From Rotaria socialis (lineage: Eukaryota > Rotifera > Eurotatoria > Philodinida > Philodinidae), in NCBI GenBank assembly GCA_905331475.1, contig CAJNYU010000955.1, positions 124,001 to 188,000 of the forward strand: a DNA stretch of 64,000 nt, in the 5' to 3' direction. This document shows, piece by piece, positions 1 to 11,041 of the stretch. Both the position numbers and the translations under genes were made by a program. The number at the start of each line of letters is the position of its first letter. Within the stretch, counting starts at the first letter, position 1. The notes under the pieces were generated by a model. The model saw only the letters and a program-made list of their open reading frames with translations, searched no databases and was not told where the DNA came from.

Positions 1-34
1 ATCGTTAAGGTATGCAAATTGATGAATTTTTATG

Positions 35-145
35 CGTCGAGATAAGTTACATACAATTTCTACATACACTGGCGGCAGTGTCAACGTAATTCATGTTGTT
101 GATAGCGCTCGTGTATTTACGAATTGTATGTAGCTTATCTCAGCC
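35..145. mobile_element. 111-bp hairpin MITE, Mutator-like
   Basis: Two arms of about 36 bp (35-70 and 110-145) are imperfect inverted repeats built around GAGATAAG(T/C)TACATACAATT. The element is flanked on both sides by the 9-bp direct repeat ATTTTTATG (26-34 and 146-154). A 9-bp target duplication fits the Mutator superfamily. It has no coding capacity. The assignment is inferred from terminal structure only. Confidence 0.55.
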
Positions 146-154
146 ATTTTTATG

Positions 155-395
155 TTACTATTATTATGAAAGATTTAAAAATTATAAAATGAACAAAGTA
201 CAAAGTTCACATCTAACCTTTTTCTTTTCTTTTCTTTTTATGAAAGAGAAATGTTTTCATTGCAATCTTTGAATAGCAAATCGGCTATTTCTTTATTTTG
301 TTCGTCTTTGTTTATATAGTCTTTTTGTTTGTATTTACTTCGATAACGTATTTTATCAACAAATAAAATTTGTTAGTGAATCATAGTTTGCTGTC
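155..395. other. upstream region of ACSF2
   Basis: AT-rich sequence with T-runs between the hairpin element and the ACSF2 start codon. It presumably holds the promoter and 5' UTR. I see no recognisable motif. Confidence 0.4.
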
Positions 396-2376
396 ATGCT
401 GTCACAATCATCACGTATATGGACATCGTATCGATCATTATGTCCAGCAATAATAAGAATTTCTTCTTGTCGTTCAGTATCCATAAAAGTTGTGATACCT
501 TCACCAAAATTAACGCAAAGTTATTATCATCATGCATCTGAAATTCCATTATTACATCATACAGTTGGTCAACATTTGGATGGTTTAGCTGCACTATATC
601 CAAATCATGAATGCTATGCATTTAAAGCCGAAGGAGATAAACGTTATACATATAAATCATTTCTTGACGAAGTTGATAGTTTAGCTGCAAGTCTACTCGA
701 ACTTGGCTTTGAAAAAAACGATCGACTTGGTGTTTGGTTACCAAATACATCTGAAAATTGTGTACTTTCATATGCAACATCAAAAGTTGGCGTGATTAAA
801 GTAATGAATCATATTCTTTAGTAAAATTATATTATAGAGTTTTATTATAGGTGAATATAAATCCAGCATATATGGGTCGTGAACTAGAATATTGTTTAAA
901 TAAAGTTGGTTGCAAAGGACTAGTGATGCGACCAAATGTAAAAATAATTGATTGTATTAAAATAATAAACAAGTTAGTACCTGAAATCAATGAAACGAAA
1001 GGTGAAATTCATTCGAAAGCTGTACCAACATTGAAACATATTATATTGACGAAGGGTGATCAAAATAAAACATTTAATACACCAAAAGGTATGCATTCAT
1101 ACTCTGATCTAATACGCAAAGGTGCAAACAGTAAACACGACGCACTACGTAGTTGTCAATCAAAATTAAATGGTGATACTCCTCTCGCAATTTTCTATAC
1201 TTCAGGCACAACAGGACAGCCTAAAGCAGCTACATTGACAAATCACAATATGTAAATATACTTTGAAGATCTTGTTCAAACAACTTCTTTCTATAATATT
1301 TTTAGTTTAAATAATGCTTTTCATGTTTACTATTTCTATCCAGAATTAATGAGCCGTGTTTGCTGTCCTATACCAACATTTCATATATTCGGTGAAATAG
1401 CTGGTACGATGAATATAAATGCACCAAAATATTTTACAACGTTTCCTAGTATTTTACCTGATACTGTGGAAACAATGCGAACTGTCAACACAGAAAAATG
1501 TACAGCATTAGTAGGTGCACCAATAATTTTTCGTGATATACTATCTCATCCGAAAAAAAAAGAATTCGATATGAGTTCTCTTTTATTTGCTATAATTGGT
1601 GCAGCTCCTGTCAATCCTGTCTTAGTTGAACAACTTGAACGTGAAATTCCAATAAAAACAATAGCACAAGGATACGGTCAAACAGAAAATGCAGCAGTAC
1701 TGGCAATGAGTGTCTATGCTGAAGATGATAAAAAACGACGATATACATCTATCGGAAAAGTAGTTCCTCGAATGGAAATGAAAATAGCAGATTCTAATGG
1801 AGATATTGTACCCATTGGCAAAGAGGGTGAAGTTTGTGCACGAGGTTTTAATATTATGACAGGTACGCTATCTTTCATAAGAACTTATATTATTTTTCTT
1901 TATTCGTTATAATATATTTAGGCTATTATGGTGATGATGAAAAAACACGTGAAACTGTGACAGCTTCTGGATGGTTGAAAACAGGTGATTTAGGTGTTAT
2001 GGATGAAGAAGGATACGTATATTATCGATCACGTCAAAAAGAAATGGTTATTGTTGGTGGCATTAATGTATATCCAGTTGAAGTAGAGAATGTTCTTTTG
2101 GAACATCCAACTATAGCTGAAGCCCAAGTATTTGGCGTGCCTGATCAACGATACGGTGAAGTGCTTTGTGCATATATAAAAGCCAAGCCAGGTACAAAAG
2201 TCGATGATACCGAAGAAGTGAGAGAATTTTTGTCGTCGAGAGGGGCATTCTTCAAAGTACCAAAACATATTAAAATTATTGAATCATTTCTTCCCTTTAC
2301 AACACCAACCGGCAAAATACAAAAATTTAAATTAGTAGAAGCCATGGTCAAAGAATTGTCGGCGCCATCCTCATGA
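396..2376 (+). CDS. ACSF2: Acyl-CoA synthetase family member 2 (medium-chain acyl-CoA ligase, mitochondrial)
   Basis: Four exons: 396-800, 851-1251, 1306-1862 and 1922-2376 (introns 50, 54 and 59 bp; phases close), giving 605 aa, close to the animal family length of about 615. It activates fatty acids to acyl-CoA with ATP through an acyl-adenylate. Visible motifs are the AMP-binding P-loop TSGTTGQPKAATLTNHN (end of exon 2 into exon 3), GYGQTENAA in exon 3, and GWLKTGDLGVMDEEGY with the C-terminal GGINVYPVEVE hinge and lysine-containing PTGKIQKFKL tail in exon 4. The N-terminal ~35 residues are basic and Ser-rich, as in a mitochondrial presequence (inference). The start is the first ATG of the open frame. 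AATAAA-like signals follow at about 2417. The motif order and spacing support ACSF2 over other ANL enzymes. Confidence 0.9.
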
Positions 2377-5300
2377 AATTTACCCTTTTTTCTGTCATAG
2401 TGATGTGATAATTTACAATAAAATAAAACGAATAAACCATAAAATACATCACCAAATCCTTCAGAAATATAATTTGAATAGCAAATTAAAAATATTCATT
2501 GACCTAATTGGGTGTGTGTAAGTATTAAAACAAAATGCTATTGCTACATTTTTTCTTTGATGCAAAATTCTGTTGTTAATGAGTAACATATGTGAAATAA
2601 CAAATGATGATGACGACGATGCATGTAATTTCAATTGTGTGAAATTTCTATACGCTACTTTGAGTTTCCTTAATGTTCTCTTTTTTGTAATAAAAAATCA
2701 GTTGTTTTTCAACGAAAGAACTTGATAGCATCCTAAAACTTACGCGCATTTCTGATCGATTGTTCTTGTGCATTTGCTTGTCTCTTCATAATATCTATAT
2801 TAATCATAGTTTTGACAAACAGACTATGAAGGGGTGTGTAGAGGGTGTGGCCGCATATTATTTCATCCGAATATTCAAAATTTTTGTCTGAAAACATGTG
2901 TTTATTTGTTGAATATCAAAATGATTTATAATTAACCCTTTCCGGCCCGCTGTTTGAAAATTGCCGTACCCCCCTAGGGGAAAATGTTGCCATATGGCAA
3001 CACCGGGCCGGAAAGGGTTAAATAACAAGAATCCTTCAAATTCTGGTCTATCGAAAGTTAATATTTTTCCAGAATAAATCTCTAGAAACTTTGAAATCTG
3101 TAAATAATTCTACTCATTTCTGGGTTAATTTTTAAAATAATTCATTTTCTTTTCTGGGTGAAATGTATTTTTCTGCATCCAGATTTTTTCTAGAAATGTG
3201 TCGATAAAAATCGAAACAAAAGTAAAAATTTTATGAAAATAGTCATCGAAATGATGAATAAGAATTTTAGATACAAATTACTGTATCGTTACACTCGACA
3301 CGATCTCTTCATTTAGAAATGAAATAAATCTTGCTGAATTTTTTATGGTACACATATTTTAGGTGGTGAAACTGTGCACATTTTATTATAGGACCCTTAG
3401 TTTTACTTTTCTTATATACAGGATGGTCGATCGAATTCTGAGAATTTAATCCAACATCAAGTCAAATATCCAATTCAATATTGAGATCGAAGATAAGATC
3501 AATGAAGGTACTGCAAACGCAAATTGAACATAGCACTGAATTTATTGAAAAGAGATTACATATAAATGATATACCGGGTTGTTCTGATGCAAATTTCAAT
3601 CATCCAACAAAGATGTGGAAAAAAAACAATGTTTTAAAAATATAACGATTTCACGAATCAGCTTTCATATAGTTAATTTCTCTTTTATTTCAAATAAATT
3701 ATTTATTGTTGGCGTATAGTTCATTGTTATTTTCTATAAATTCAAGCAGTTATAATAATCACACTAAGAATTTATAATAATCCTTCTTCTATTTTTTTTT
3801 CAAATGTGAAATACGATTCAACGTCTTTTACTTTTGTGGTGCGTCTACTTTTTATCTATGTCTGAAGAAAATATGACTATTAATCAAAGCTGCAACTTTA
3901 ACGGTGTACAAAAAAAAACATAACGAACTCAAATTAAAATTTACTTGTTACACAATTTTCAACAAACGAACACCATGTTCGACCGTCATTGATATTATTT
4001 TAAACTGATAACATGTCTTTTCTCGTGTTTTATGTTGGAAAGTGAAAATAGACTTGACTATCAGTAAGAATCGAAAATCATTGTGACTTATACCAACCAT
4101 ATCTTAGTAACAGATAAATGTAAAAAGTTCATTGATTATGTAACTTAGCAACTATTGATTACTCTGATGCTCTGAAATATTTAATGTTGGTTGGATTGAA
4201 AGAAAAATGTGCAAAATCCAAAAGTGCAATAAAACATTTTGTTTATGACAATCGTTTTTACATTTTCAAAGTATTTATCATTAAATTTTATAATAAATAC
4301 TGTTGACGTCAAAGTGTATTGTGCGTAGTCTCATTGCGGCTAATATGTTGAACTGACATATATTCGTTAGGCTCACTAAACAGATCGGAAATAAATCAAA
4401 TGGAAAGTTGTAGTAAAAATATACCCTACTGCTAAGATCTGTACTCAGGATATTACCTATTTAATTATGCTAGTTGCTAATGTCTATAATAGGTATGACT
4501 TCCCTTTTCTAATTTTCCGTCATGAGAAAGAAAGAAGTAGAATCCTGCCTCATTACAATGATCTCCAATGAGCGAACTGAGTAATTGTAATAACTGATGT
4601 CTGTAAATGGGGAGGGGTAGGCGGTGAGCTGCTAAAAACCTCACCTTACATCTTATACTTGTCATTTTCTTGAAATTTGAATTTGACTTTCATAAAATTA
4701 ACTAAATCTATACAAATGAACATGATTATATTGATATCTTACTAATTTCTATCTTGAGGGTGTGAGTGTAAAATACTAATTGCTTTGAACAATAAAATAA
4801 TCGAAGATGTATTACTGTGTGTTAGATACACTGCAATGAATACAGTATTTTTATGTCGCATGTTTTGTCAGGTAAAAATTAAATGGACTTGAAAATAAAA
4901 TTAAACAGCAAAACAGACTTTTTTTTATCAACTGAGAATGAGGAACCAAGTCCGAATCACAACTATCGAAATACAATTAAATCATCTCACAAAAACAATC
5001 GGAAAAGAACTAACTCGCATGGTTACCAGCTCAGATGTTAATCAATCGACTCGCTAGTGAATTAATTATTTAGACTAAAAAGTTTATATCTAGTAGAAAT
5101 CATAATTGATTCAGTTGTTTTCAAGTACGAATTTATTCGACGAAGTTGGAAATAGTGAAAACGGAAAATTTCAAGACTGACACTAAAACTTCTTGATACC
5201 ATTGAAAATTAAAGTATTCAGTGTATTATAATACTACGTTGTCAACGATGAGCAAGCATACATAAATTGTAACTGAATTCAAATAAATAGATAGCTGTTC

Positions 5301-6690
5301 TATCTTGAGGTGTGAGTGTGGGTGTAGACATAGTAAATTATATTCAAGACTCACTCACACTTAGAAGCGCTTCTTTTAACAAGCAGATAAACTGAAAGTT
5401 GTAACTAAGCTGATCTAATTGACATGATATGTAGGAATAAGTATAATTTTTCTACACATGATCTTAACTTATAATACTACGCAAAAGAAAAATGAAATAA
5501 AGAGCACAGAGGCAGTAAATGCAAGACGTCTTAGGTGTACTATCGTATTTGAAAATACATTAATATCAAATGAAAAGGTAAAGCAATGCACTATCTAATG
5601 TCCTTGTGCAATAGGTACAAAAATCTAGGTGAAATATGACGTTTTTAATCATTCTCAAGTACAAAAAAAAGACTCGACCTTAGTGTATGAAAAATCATAC
5701 TATCATAAATTCTTTAGATGAGAAAATTAGCAAAACGTGTATTGTAATAAGTCACTCTTCGATTTCCATCCACATATGGAAAAAAATGTCCACTGAAAGT
5801 GTTTCGATCGCAAATTATATTTGTTTGATTTCACTGTTTCAGTTTACTCAGCTTTTTTTCTTATCTCTCTGTCCTTTGAGTGTAGTCGTAGCTCTGCTTT
5901 GTTTACTTTCAATAAACACCTAGATAACGTCTTATAAGTAAAGCATATAGGAGTATTATTACTTTACCTGTAACGAGATAAGCATACGCATACAAAAGAT
6001 ACCCAAAGGAAAAGAAATGCATTACTATTAAATTATTTCACGGAACCATCAAGAGATATTTTATAAAGAAAGGAGTAAGGTTATTCGGTATTCGTTTTGA
6101 AACATTTGTTTTGTTTTTATTTTTTTGCTCTTTCAGTAATAAGCTTTTGGTTCATGCGATATTTTCTAAATAGTTTTATAAATCAGAAAATTTTATTCAC
6201 TAAAATAAGTAGAGAAAATGCTACCATTTTTAAATATGATAGTTCTTAATTCGTTGAAGTAGTTAAGTTAGACAATGGGCTGTTCCAACTGTAATATTCC
6301 ATTTCAAATTTATATTGAAAAGATCAAATATACTTTTTAGTGTGTATATTTCTTATCTTATATTTTACCCTATCATATCTTTTGGCTTTTCAAACTCGTG
6401 CACAACTCTTAATGCATCAACCATAGTGATACTAATCATGCATATGCATGCAAACAGCAGAATAGTACTTTTTAGTTTATGTCTCGTTTTTTCTTAGACT
6501 GAACCATTTTTATAGATCTTTGATACCTATAAATTTATTACAGATAATATTCAGTTTGTTTCCGTTGTCAAACGTACTGCAGAAATGTTGATTTATGAGA
6601 GATTTTATTCTATAATTTATAGCAGATCGCCTAAAAAACATTTTTGTTTAGATTTAATTAAAACTTATTTTCATTGGTGAACATATTACA
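2377..6690. other. gene-free stretch, AT-rich
   Basis: About 4.3 kb without a gene I can support. It holds the short TTAA-flanked element at 2936-3017, and a repeated G-rich tract (TCTATCTTGAG followed by GTGTGAGTGT) near 4750 and 5300. ORFs of 60-78 codons here have no family features. Confidence 0.5.
2936..3017. mobile_element. 82-bp TTAA-flanked inverted-repeat element (piggyBac-like MITE)
   Basis: The ends CCCTTTCCGGCCC and GGGCCGGAAAGGG are perfect inverted repeats, directly flanked by TTAA on both sides (2932-2935 and 3018-3021). TTAA target duplication plus CCC termini is the piggyBac signature. The interior is GC-rich against an AT-rich background and contains the 16-bp palindrome GTTGCCATATGGCAAC (2986-3001). 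No coding capacity. Confidence 0.6.
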
Positions 6691-7689
6691 ATGTCTACTG
6701 TATTACATTCATTTGATCAGGCAATTGCAACAGCTTATGTGAATCTTGCTGATGATCGACTCGGTGCTCAAGCAATATCTTGTTCTGACGAATTTTTTGC
6801 ACCAGCATCTCGTATGCTTAATTCAGCAGCACCTGTTTTCCATCCTGGACGTTTTGATGATCATGGTCAATATATGGAAGGATGGGAGACTAGACGAAAA
6901 CGTGTTGCCGGTTATGATTGGTGCATTGTGCAATTAGGTTTACCAGGAAAAATTGTTGGCGTTGATATTGATACTAGTCATTTCACAGGAAATTATCCAG
7001 TTGCTGCTTCGCTTGATGCATGTAATGTTAGTAAAGGAGAAAAACCAGACAATTGGCAAGAAATTTTATATGCAGTTACATTAAGTTCAAGTGCTCATCA
7101 TTTTCATGCCATCAATGCTCATGACAGTTGGACTCATGTTCGTTTGAATATTTATCCTGATGGAGGCATAGCTCGACTTCGTGTTTATGGTATTGTTCAG
7201 GCACCTGAAGATAAATTAGATGAAGAAATAGATTTATTAGCCATTGAGAATGGTGGTCGTGCAATGGCAGCAAGTGATGAACATTATGGTAATCCTTGGT
7301 CATTGTTACGCCCTGGACGAGGTATTAATATGGGTGATGGATGGGAAACTCGACGACGACGCCTACCTGGCAATGAATGGTGTGTACTTGCTTTAGGTAA
7401 ACGTGGACGAGTATCTCGTATTGTTCTTGATACGGCTCATTATAAAGGCAATTATCCTGATCGATGCTTAATTCAAGCAGCTGATGTTACCATAAATAAT
7501 AGTAAATCTTTAGTGAATCAATCATTATTTTGGGAAACACTATTGCCTGAACAAAAGTTAACCATGGACGCTATTCATACCTTCGATAAGGAAATATTCA
7601 ATGATCTTGGCCCAATTACTCATGTACGAGTCAATATTATTCCTGACGGTGGTCTTTCTCGAGTGCGTCTTTTTGGTCGAATTGAATAA
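6691..7689 (+). CDS. ALLC: Allantoicase
   Basis: A single uninterrupted exon of 332 aa. Allantoicase hydrolyses allantoate to ureidoglycolate and urea in purine breakdown. The protein shows the family's two tandem repeats: repeat one (about residues 20-170) has GWETRRKR, DTSHFTGNYP and HVRLNIYPDGGIARLRVYG; repeat two (about 200-332) has GWETRRRR, DTAHYKGNYP and HVRVNIIPDGGLSRVRLFG. The length of about 330 residues and the lack of introns are unusual here, because nearly every other gene has several short introns. That fits a bacterial-type gene or a retrocopy, but phylogeny is needed. AATAAAATT follows at about 7801. Product call is firm; origin is inference. Confidence 0.93.
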   Translation: MSTVLHSFDQAIATAYVNLADDRLGAQAISCSDEFFAPASRMLNSAAPVFHPGRFDDHGQYMEGWETRRKRVAGYDWCIVQLGLPGKIVGVDIDTSHFTGNYPVAASLDACNVSKGEKPDNWQEILYAVTLSSSAHHFHAINAHDSWTHVRLNIYPDGGIARLRVYGIVQAPEDKLDEEIDLLAIENGGRAMAASDEHYGNPWSLLRPGRGINMGDGWETRRRRLPGNEWCVLALGKRGRVSRIVLDTAHYKGNYPDRCLIQAADVTINNSKSLVNQSLFWETLLPEQKLTMDAIHTFDKEIFNDLGPITHVRVNIIPDGGLSRVRLFGRIE

Positions 7690-8758
7690 AATATGTTTAA
7701 TTTTTATTACAACATAATATTCAAAGTGATTAGAAATTTTCTGTGATATATTTGATTGTTTTCTATGATATTTGATTGAAATGAATTTCTCTTCACCATA
7801 TAATAAAATTAAATATTAAACACTTTTTCATTAGTTTGTGATTGGTAGCTACATTTCTGTTAGTGTCCTGTACAAAAAGTTCAAGAATAATTATAAGTAA
7901 AGAATTCATTTCTATAAAAGATATATCAATGCGAATGATAGATTCAATTCGAATTAACAGCATATTCATTTTATTAATGAATTTTTTTCGTTAATACAAT
8001 TGATTTTTTTTTTAAGAAATTTCATCATGTCTCCTATTAACTAGTGTTTACATTTTATTTTCTGACATTTTTTTCAAATCTCTGTATTACACTTCATTTT
8101 AAATATTTTCTTAATAGATTAAAGAAAAATCTAACTACGATTTCTTGTTGTATATCTTTGTTTTTATACACAAAAACAAAATATAGATATTATTTCGTTG
8201 GATCATTTTGTAAATTATGAGTAATCAATGACAAAATAGTTTCTGAAAGCTGTTATTTATCTTATAAATTTTTTATTACATTTTTTACATTGATAAAATA
8301 CATCTTCAAGTTAAATCTATGCCAAATCAAAAAAATATTCGTTACCAATCATTACTTTCTTTAAGAAATCTTTCACGAAAAGTCGTTTCAAATAAATTTT
8401 CTCTTATACAGTACACATAAATTTATACTAAAGCATGATTTTTGTAAAAGAAATTTCTATGTTGAGTCATATGATAAATATAGGTAAAAACTATGACGTT
8501 GTATGTTATTGACTTTTTTCCTTTTATGGTCACAAGTCAGTAACTGATTCATATCGACATTTGCACGCTTTTTTCATCCGTAGCGAAACAAAAGAAATAT
8601 ATAGCACGTCAATCTCGCGAGTGATTCATCTAGTTTGTGAGTTAACAGTTGTGCAATACGTAAAAAATAAATGTCTGTTCTCTCGATTTTCTTTAGCAGT
8701 CTGCTTTCACATTAAAAAAATAGCATTAGGTTCTTTTTAATAAAATAAACGTAAATAA
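7690..8758. other. intergenic, AT-rich
   Basis: 3' region of the allantoicase gene and upstream region of the RING gene. I see no gene or structured repeat. Confidence 0.5.
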
Positions 8759-10274
8759 ATGGCAGAAGAATATAATACTTCGACTGGTTTGCCCATGGCA
8801 ACTGCTGTAGACAATACAGATACGAGAGTGGCCAGTAAAGGTAGTGAATTGAAAATCGTATTTTGATGATGCTTTATATTGAACTATTCAGATGAAGATA
8901 AGACATCAACTGTTGATGAAAATGGTTATGAATCTGAATGTAGTTCAAGTTCGAGAAGTGAACACGATGTAGCTTGTTCGGCACTTGAAATTGAAGCTGA
9001 TGCATTTACAAGATTTATCGAACGACAACGTCTTGAAGTCATGTTTGAACTGCGCCGTATACGTCTAGGTGAACGACCAGTAACCGGACAAGATAATCGA
9101 GACCGAATCGCAACATTTCTTAATAATATTCACGAACGTCAACAGGTACCAAGAGTTCCATCGACGCGACCAGTAGTACCGAGCGCTCATATAGCTGATA
9201 TTAATTCACTAACTAATCGTCGATGTGTATCTGCAGCTTTAAGTAGTGCTGCTTTTCGGCAAGATCTAGAAAATACTATTCGTCAAACCATTGGAATCCG
9301 ACCAGTAGAGCCAGTGCAACGAGTTTCGCAAGCACCAACTTTGCCACAAGTTTTAGCTACGGTAAATGTTGAACCACAACAACAGCAGCCACAGACACCT
9401 CCAACGATGCCTCAACCGTTAATCGAACAGCAACAGCCACCACGTGAAGTATTGAACGTTGTCAGGTATTCCAATTTTCAAATAATCTATTGATATATGA
9501 AAATTAATTAATTTCAATAGGCAAGAAAATGAATTCGACGCATGGCAAGCTATAACACAGTTACAACGTGAAAGAATTGTGTTAGATATTAGCGATCTTG
9601 TCCATCGACAATTAGTAACAAGTGCTTTGGAAAGTGATTTTCGTGTGCATCTCGAACGAAATGTTTTAGTAAGATAGTTTTCTGAATCTAATGATCAAAA
9701 CCGGCATTTTTCTTTTGTATATTATATAGAATCGCTTGGAAGGCGCAGCACCTGTTCAACAACAACCGCAACAACAACAACAGCGCGTAGCTCCCGCGGC
9801 TGCAGTACCAATCATTCGTCCTCCACTACCACGAGCTAATATTCGCGCAGTAAGTATCTTGTTCTGTGAAACCTTTCGTTTTTTAAATGTCTATTTTAAA
9901 TAAAATAGCCTGCTTCAAATATTGATGAATTATCAACACGACTTGATTCAATGCAACAAATGATTCAACTTATGTTTACAATGCAAATGGATATGCAAAG
10001 ATTATTGCGTCAAGATGTAGCCAGTGCTTTAGCTAATAGTTCTACATCGGCTATAAATCCACCAACTCAACCAGTACAGGCTGGTCATTGTACCGTTTGC
10101 TTAAGTGCCATCGCTGATACAGTTCTATATCGTTGTGGTCATCTTTGCGTTTGTTATATGTGTGGATTACAACTTCAACAAGCTACATCAGCAAATGCTT
10201 GTAAATGTCCTATATGTCGAGCTCCTGTTGATGATATTCTTCGTGTTTATCGAAGTAGTCGTGATGGAGAATAA
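8759..10274 (+). CDS. RING-finger protein with Neuralized-type C-terminal C3HC4
   Basis: Five exons: 8759-8840, 8892-9465, 9521-9668, 9730-9849 and 9909-10274 (introns 51-61 bp), 429 aa. The C-terminal ~60 residues form a C3HC4 RING with CTVC, CGHLCVCYMCG and CPICRAPV followed by DILRVYRS. The closely spaced second half and I/VYR tail match the RING of Neuralized-family E3 ligases. The first 300 residues are low complexity: acidic Ser-rich start, then Gln- and Pro-rich segments (QQQ tracts in exons 2 and 4). A helical Q/L/M-rich stretch precedes the RING. No neuralized-repeat domain is visible, so only the RING is shared. Probable E3 ubiquitin ligase (family inference). Convergent with the minus-strand gene at 10511. 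Confidence 0.82.
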
Positions 10275-10510
10275 ATCGTACAAAAATTATTAATGCAAAT
10301 GAAAACTGTATTCTTATGCTTATTAAGTTTATTTTTTTTGTTTTTAACAAAAGTAGTTACGTATATATACAACATGAATAGATATATGTACACTAATTAG
10401 AGACTATATTTATATGTGTACGTAGTTTGAAAAACAATGTCTCAATGTTCATTTTTATTTTCTCAATTCATTTGGTTGTTGTTTTGTTTTGTCCTAAAAA
10501 TAAAATATCA

Positions 10511-11041
10511 TTAAGAATGATTTTCTACTTTCATTGTACTATCATCAATAGTTGGTGTGTGTAAGATTGAAACTATATCTTCGTCAACTAAAATGAGAAG
10601 CTTAGAAAATGAATTCGAAACTTACAAGAAAAAAGATAAAAAAACATACGCTGTTGTTCTTCTAAATCATTCATTAAATCTAGGTCATTTATGGGAAGAT
10701 CATATTTAGTGTCATTTGCATCTGATATCACATCTTCGCCATTTATGGTAGGTGGCGCCGGATATAAGCCATCGGTTGTTGATATGTATTCAAAATCTTC
10801 GTCAGTTTCATCGGATAGTTTTTCAATTTCTGATTCATTCTCTTGTTGATATTTATTTATAAGTTGTTCTTCAGCTAATTCTTTCAAAAGACGACTTGCA
10901 ATGGCAGCTGCTTGATGATGTTTTGTTTCTTGAGAATCTAGAAAAGTTATAGACTTTGATAATGTTTATTATGTAAATAACTTAGTTAGTATTACTTTGA
11001 TCAATGGGTGCTAAAATGACCCATGCACAGCTACAAATCAT
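10511..11041 (-). CDS. Small acidic protein, unrecognised
   Basis: Three exons on the minus strand: 11041-10996, 10937-10650 and 10587-10511, 136 aa. The phases close at both junctions and all splice sites are GT-AG, which is why I accept it. After a short hydrophobic start (MICSCAWVILAP) comes a helical segment (AAAIASRLLKELAEEQL), then a strongly acidic D/E-rich stretch and a DLPINDLDLMNDLEEQ motif. No family recognised. The first exon is the least certain part, since an upstream start is possible. The 3' ends of this gene and the RING gene are 236 bp apart, facing each other. Confidence 0.6.
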
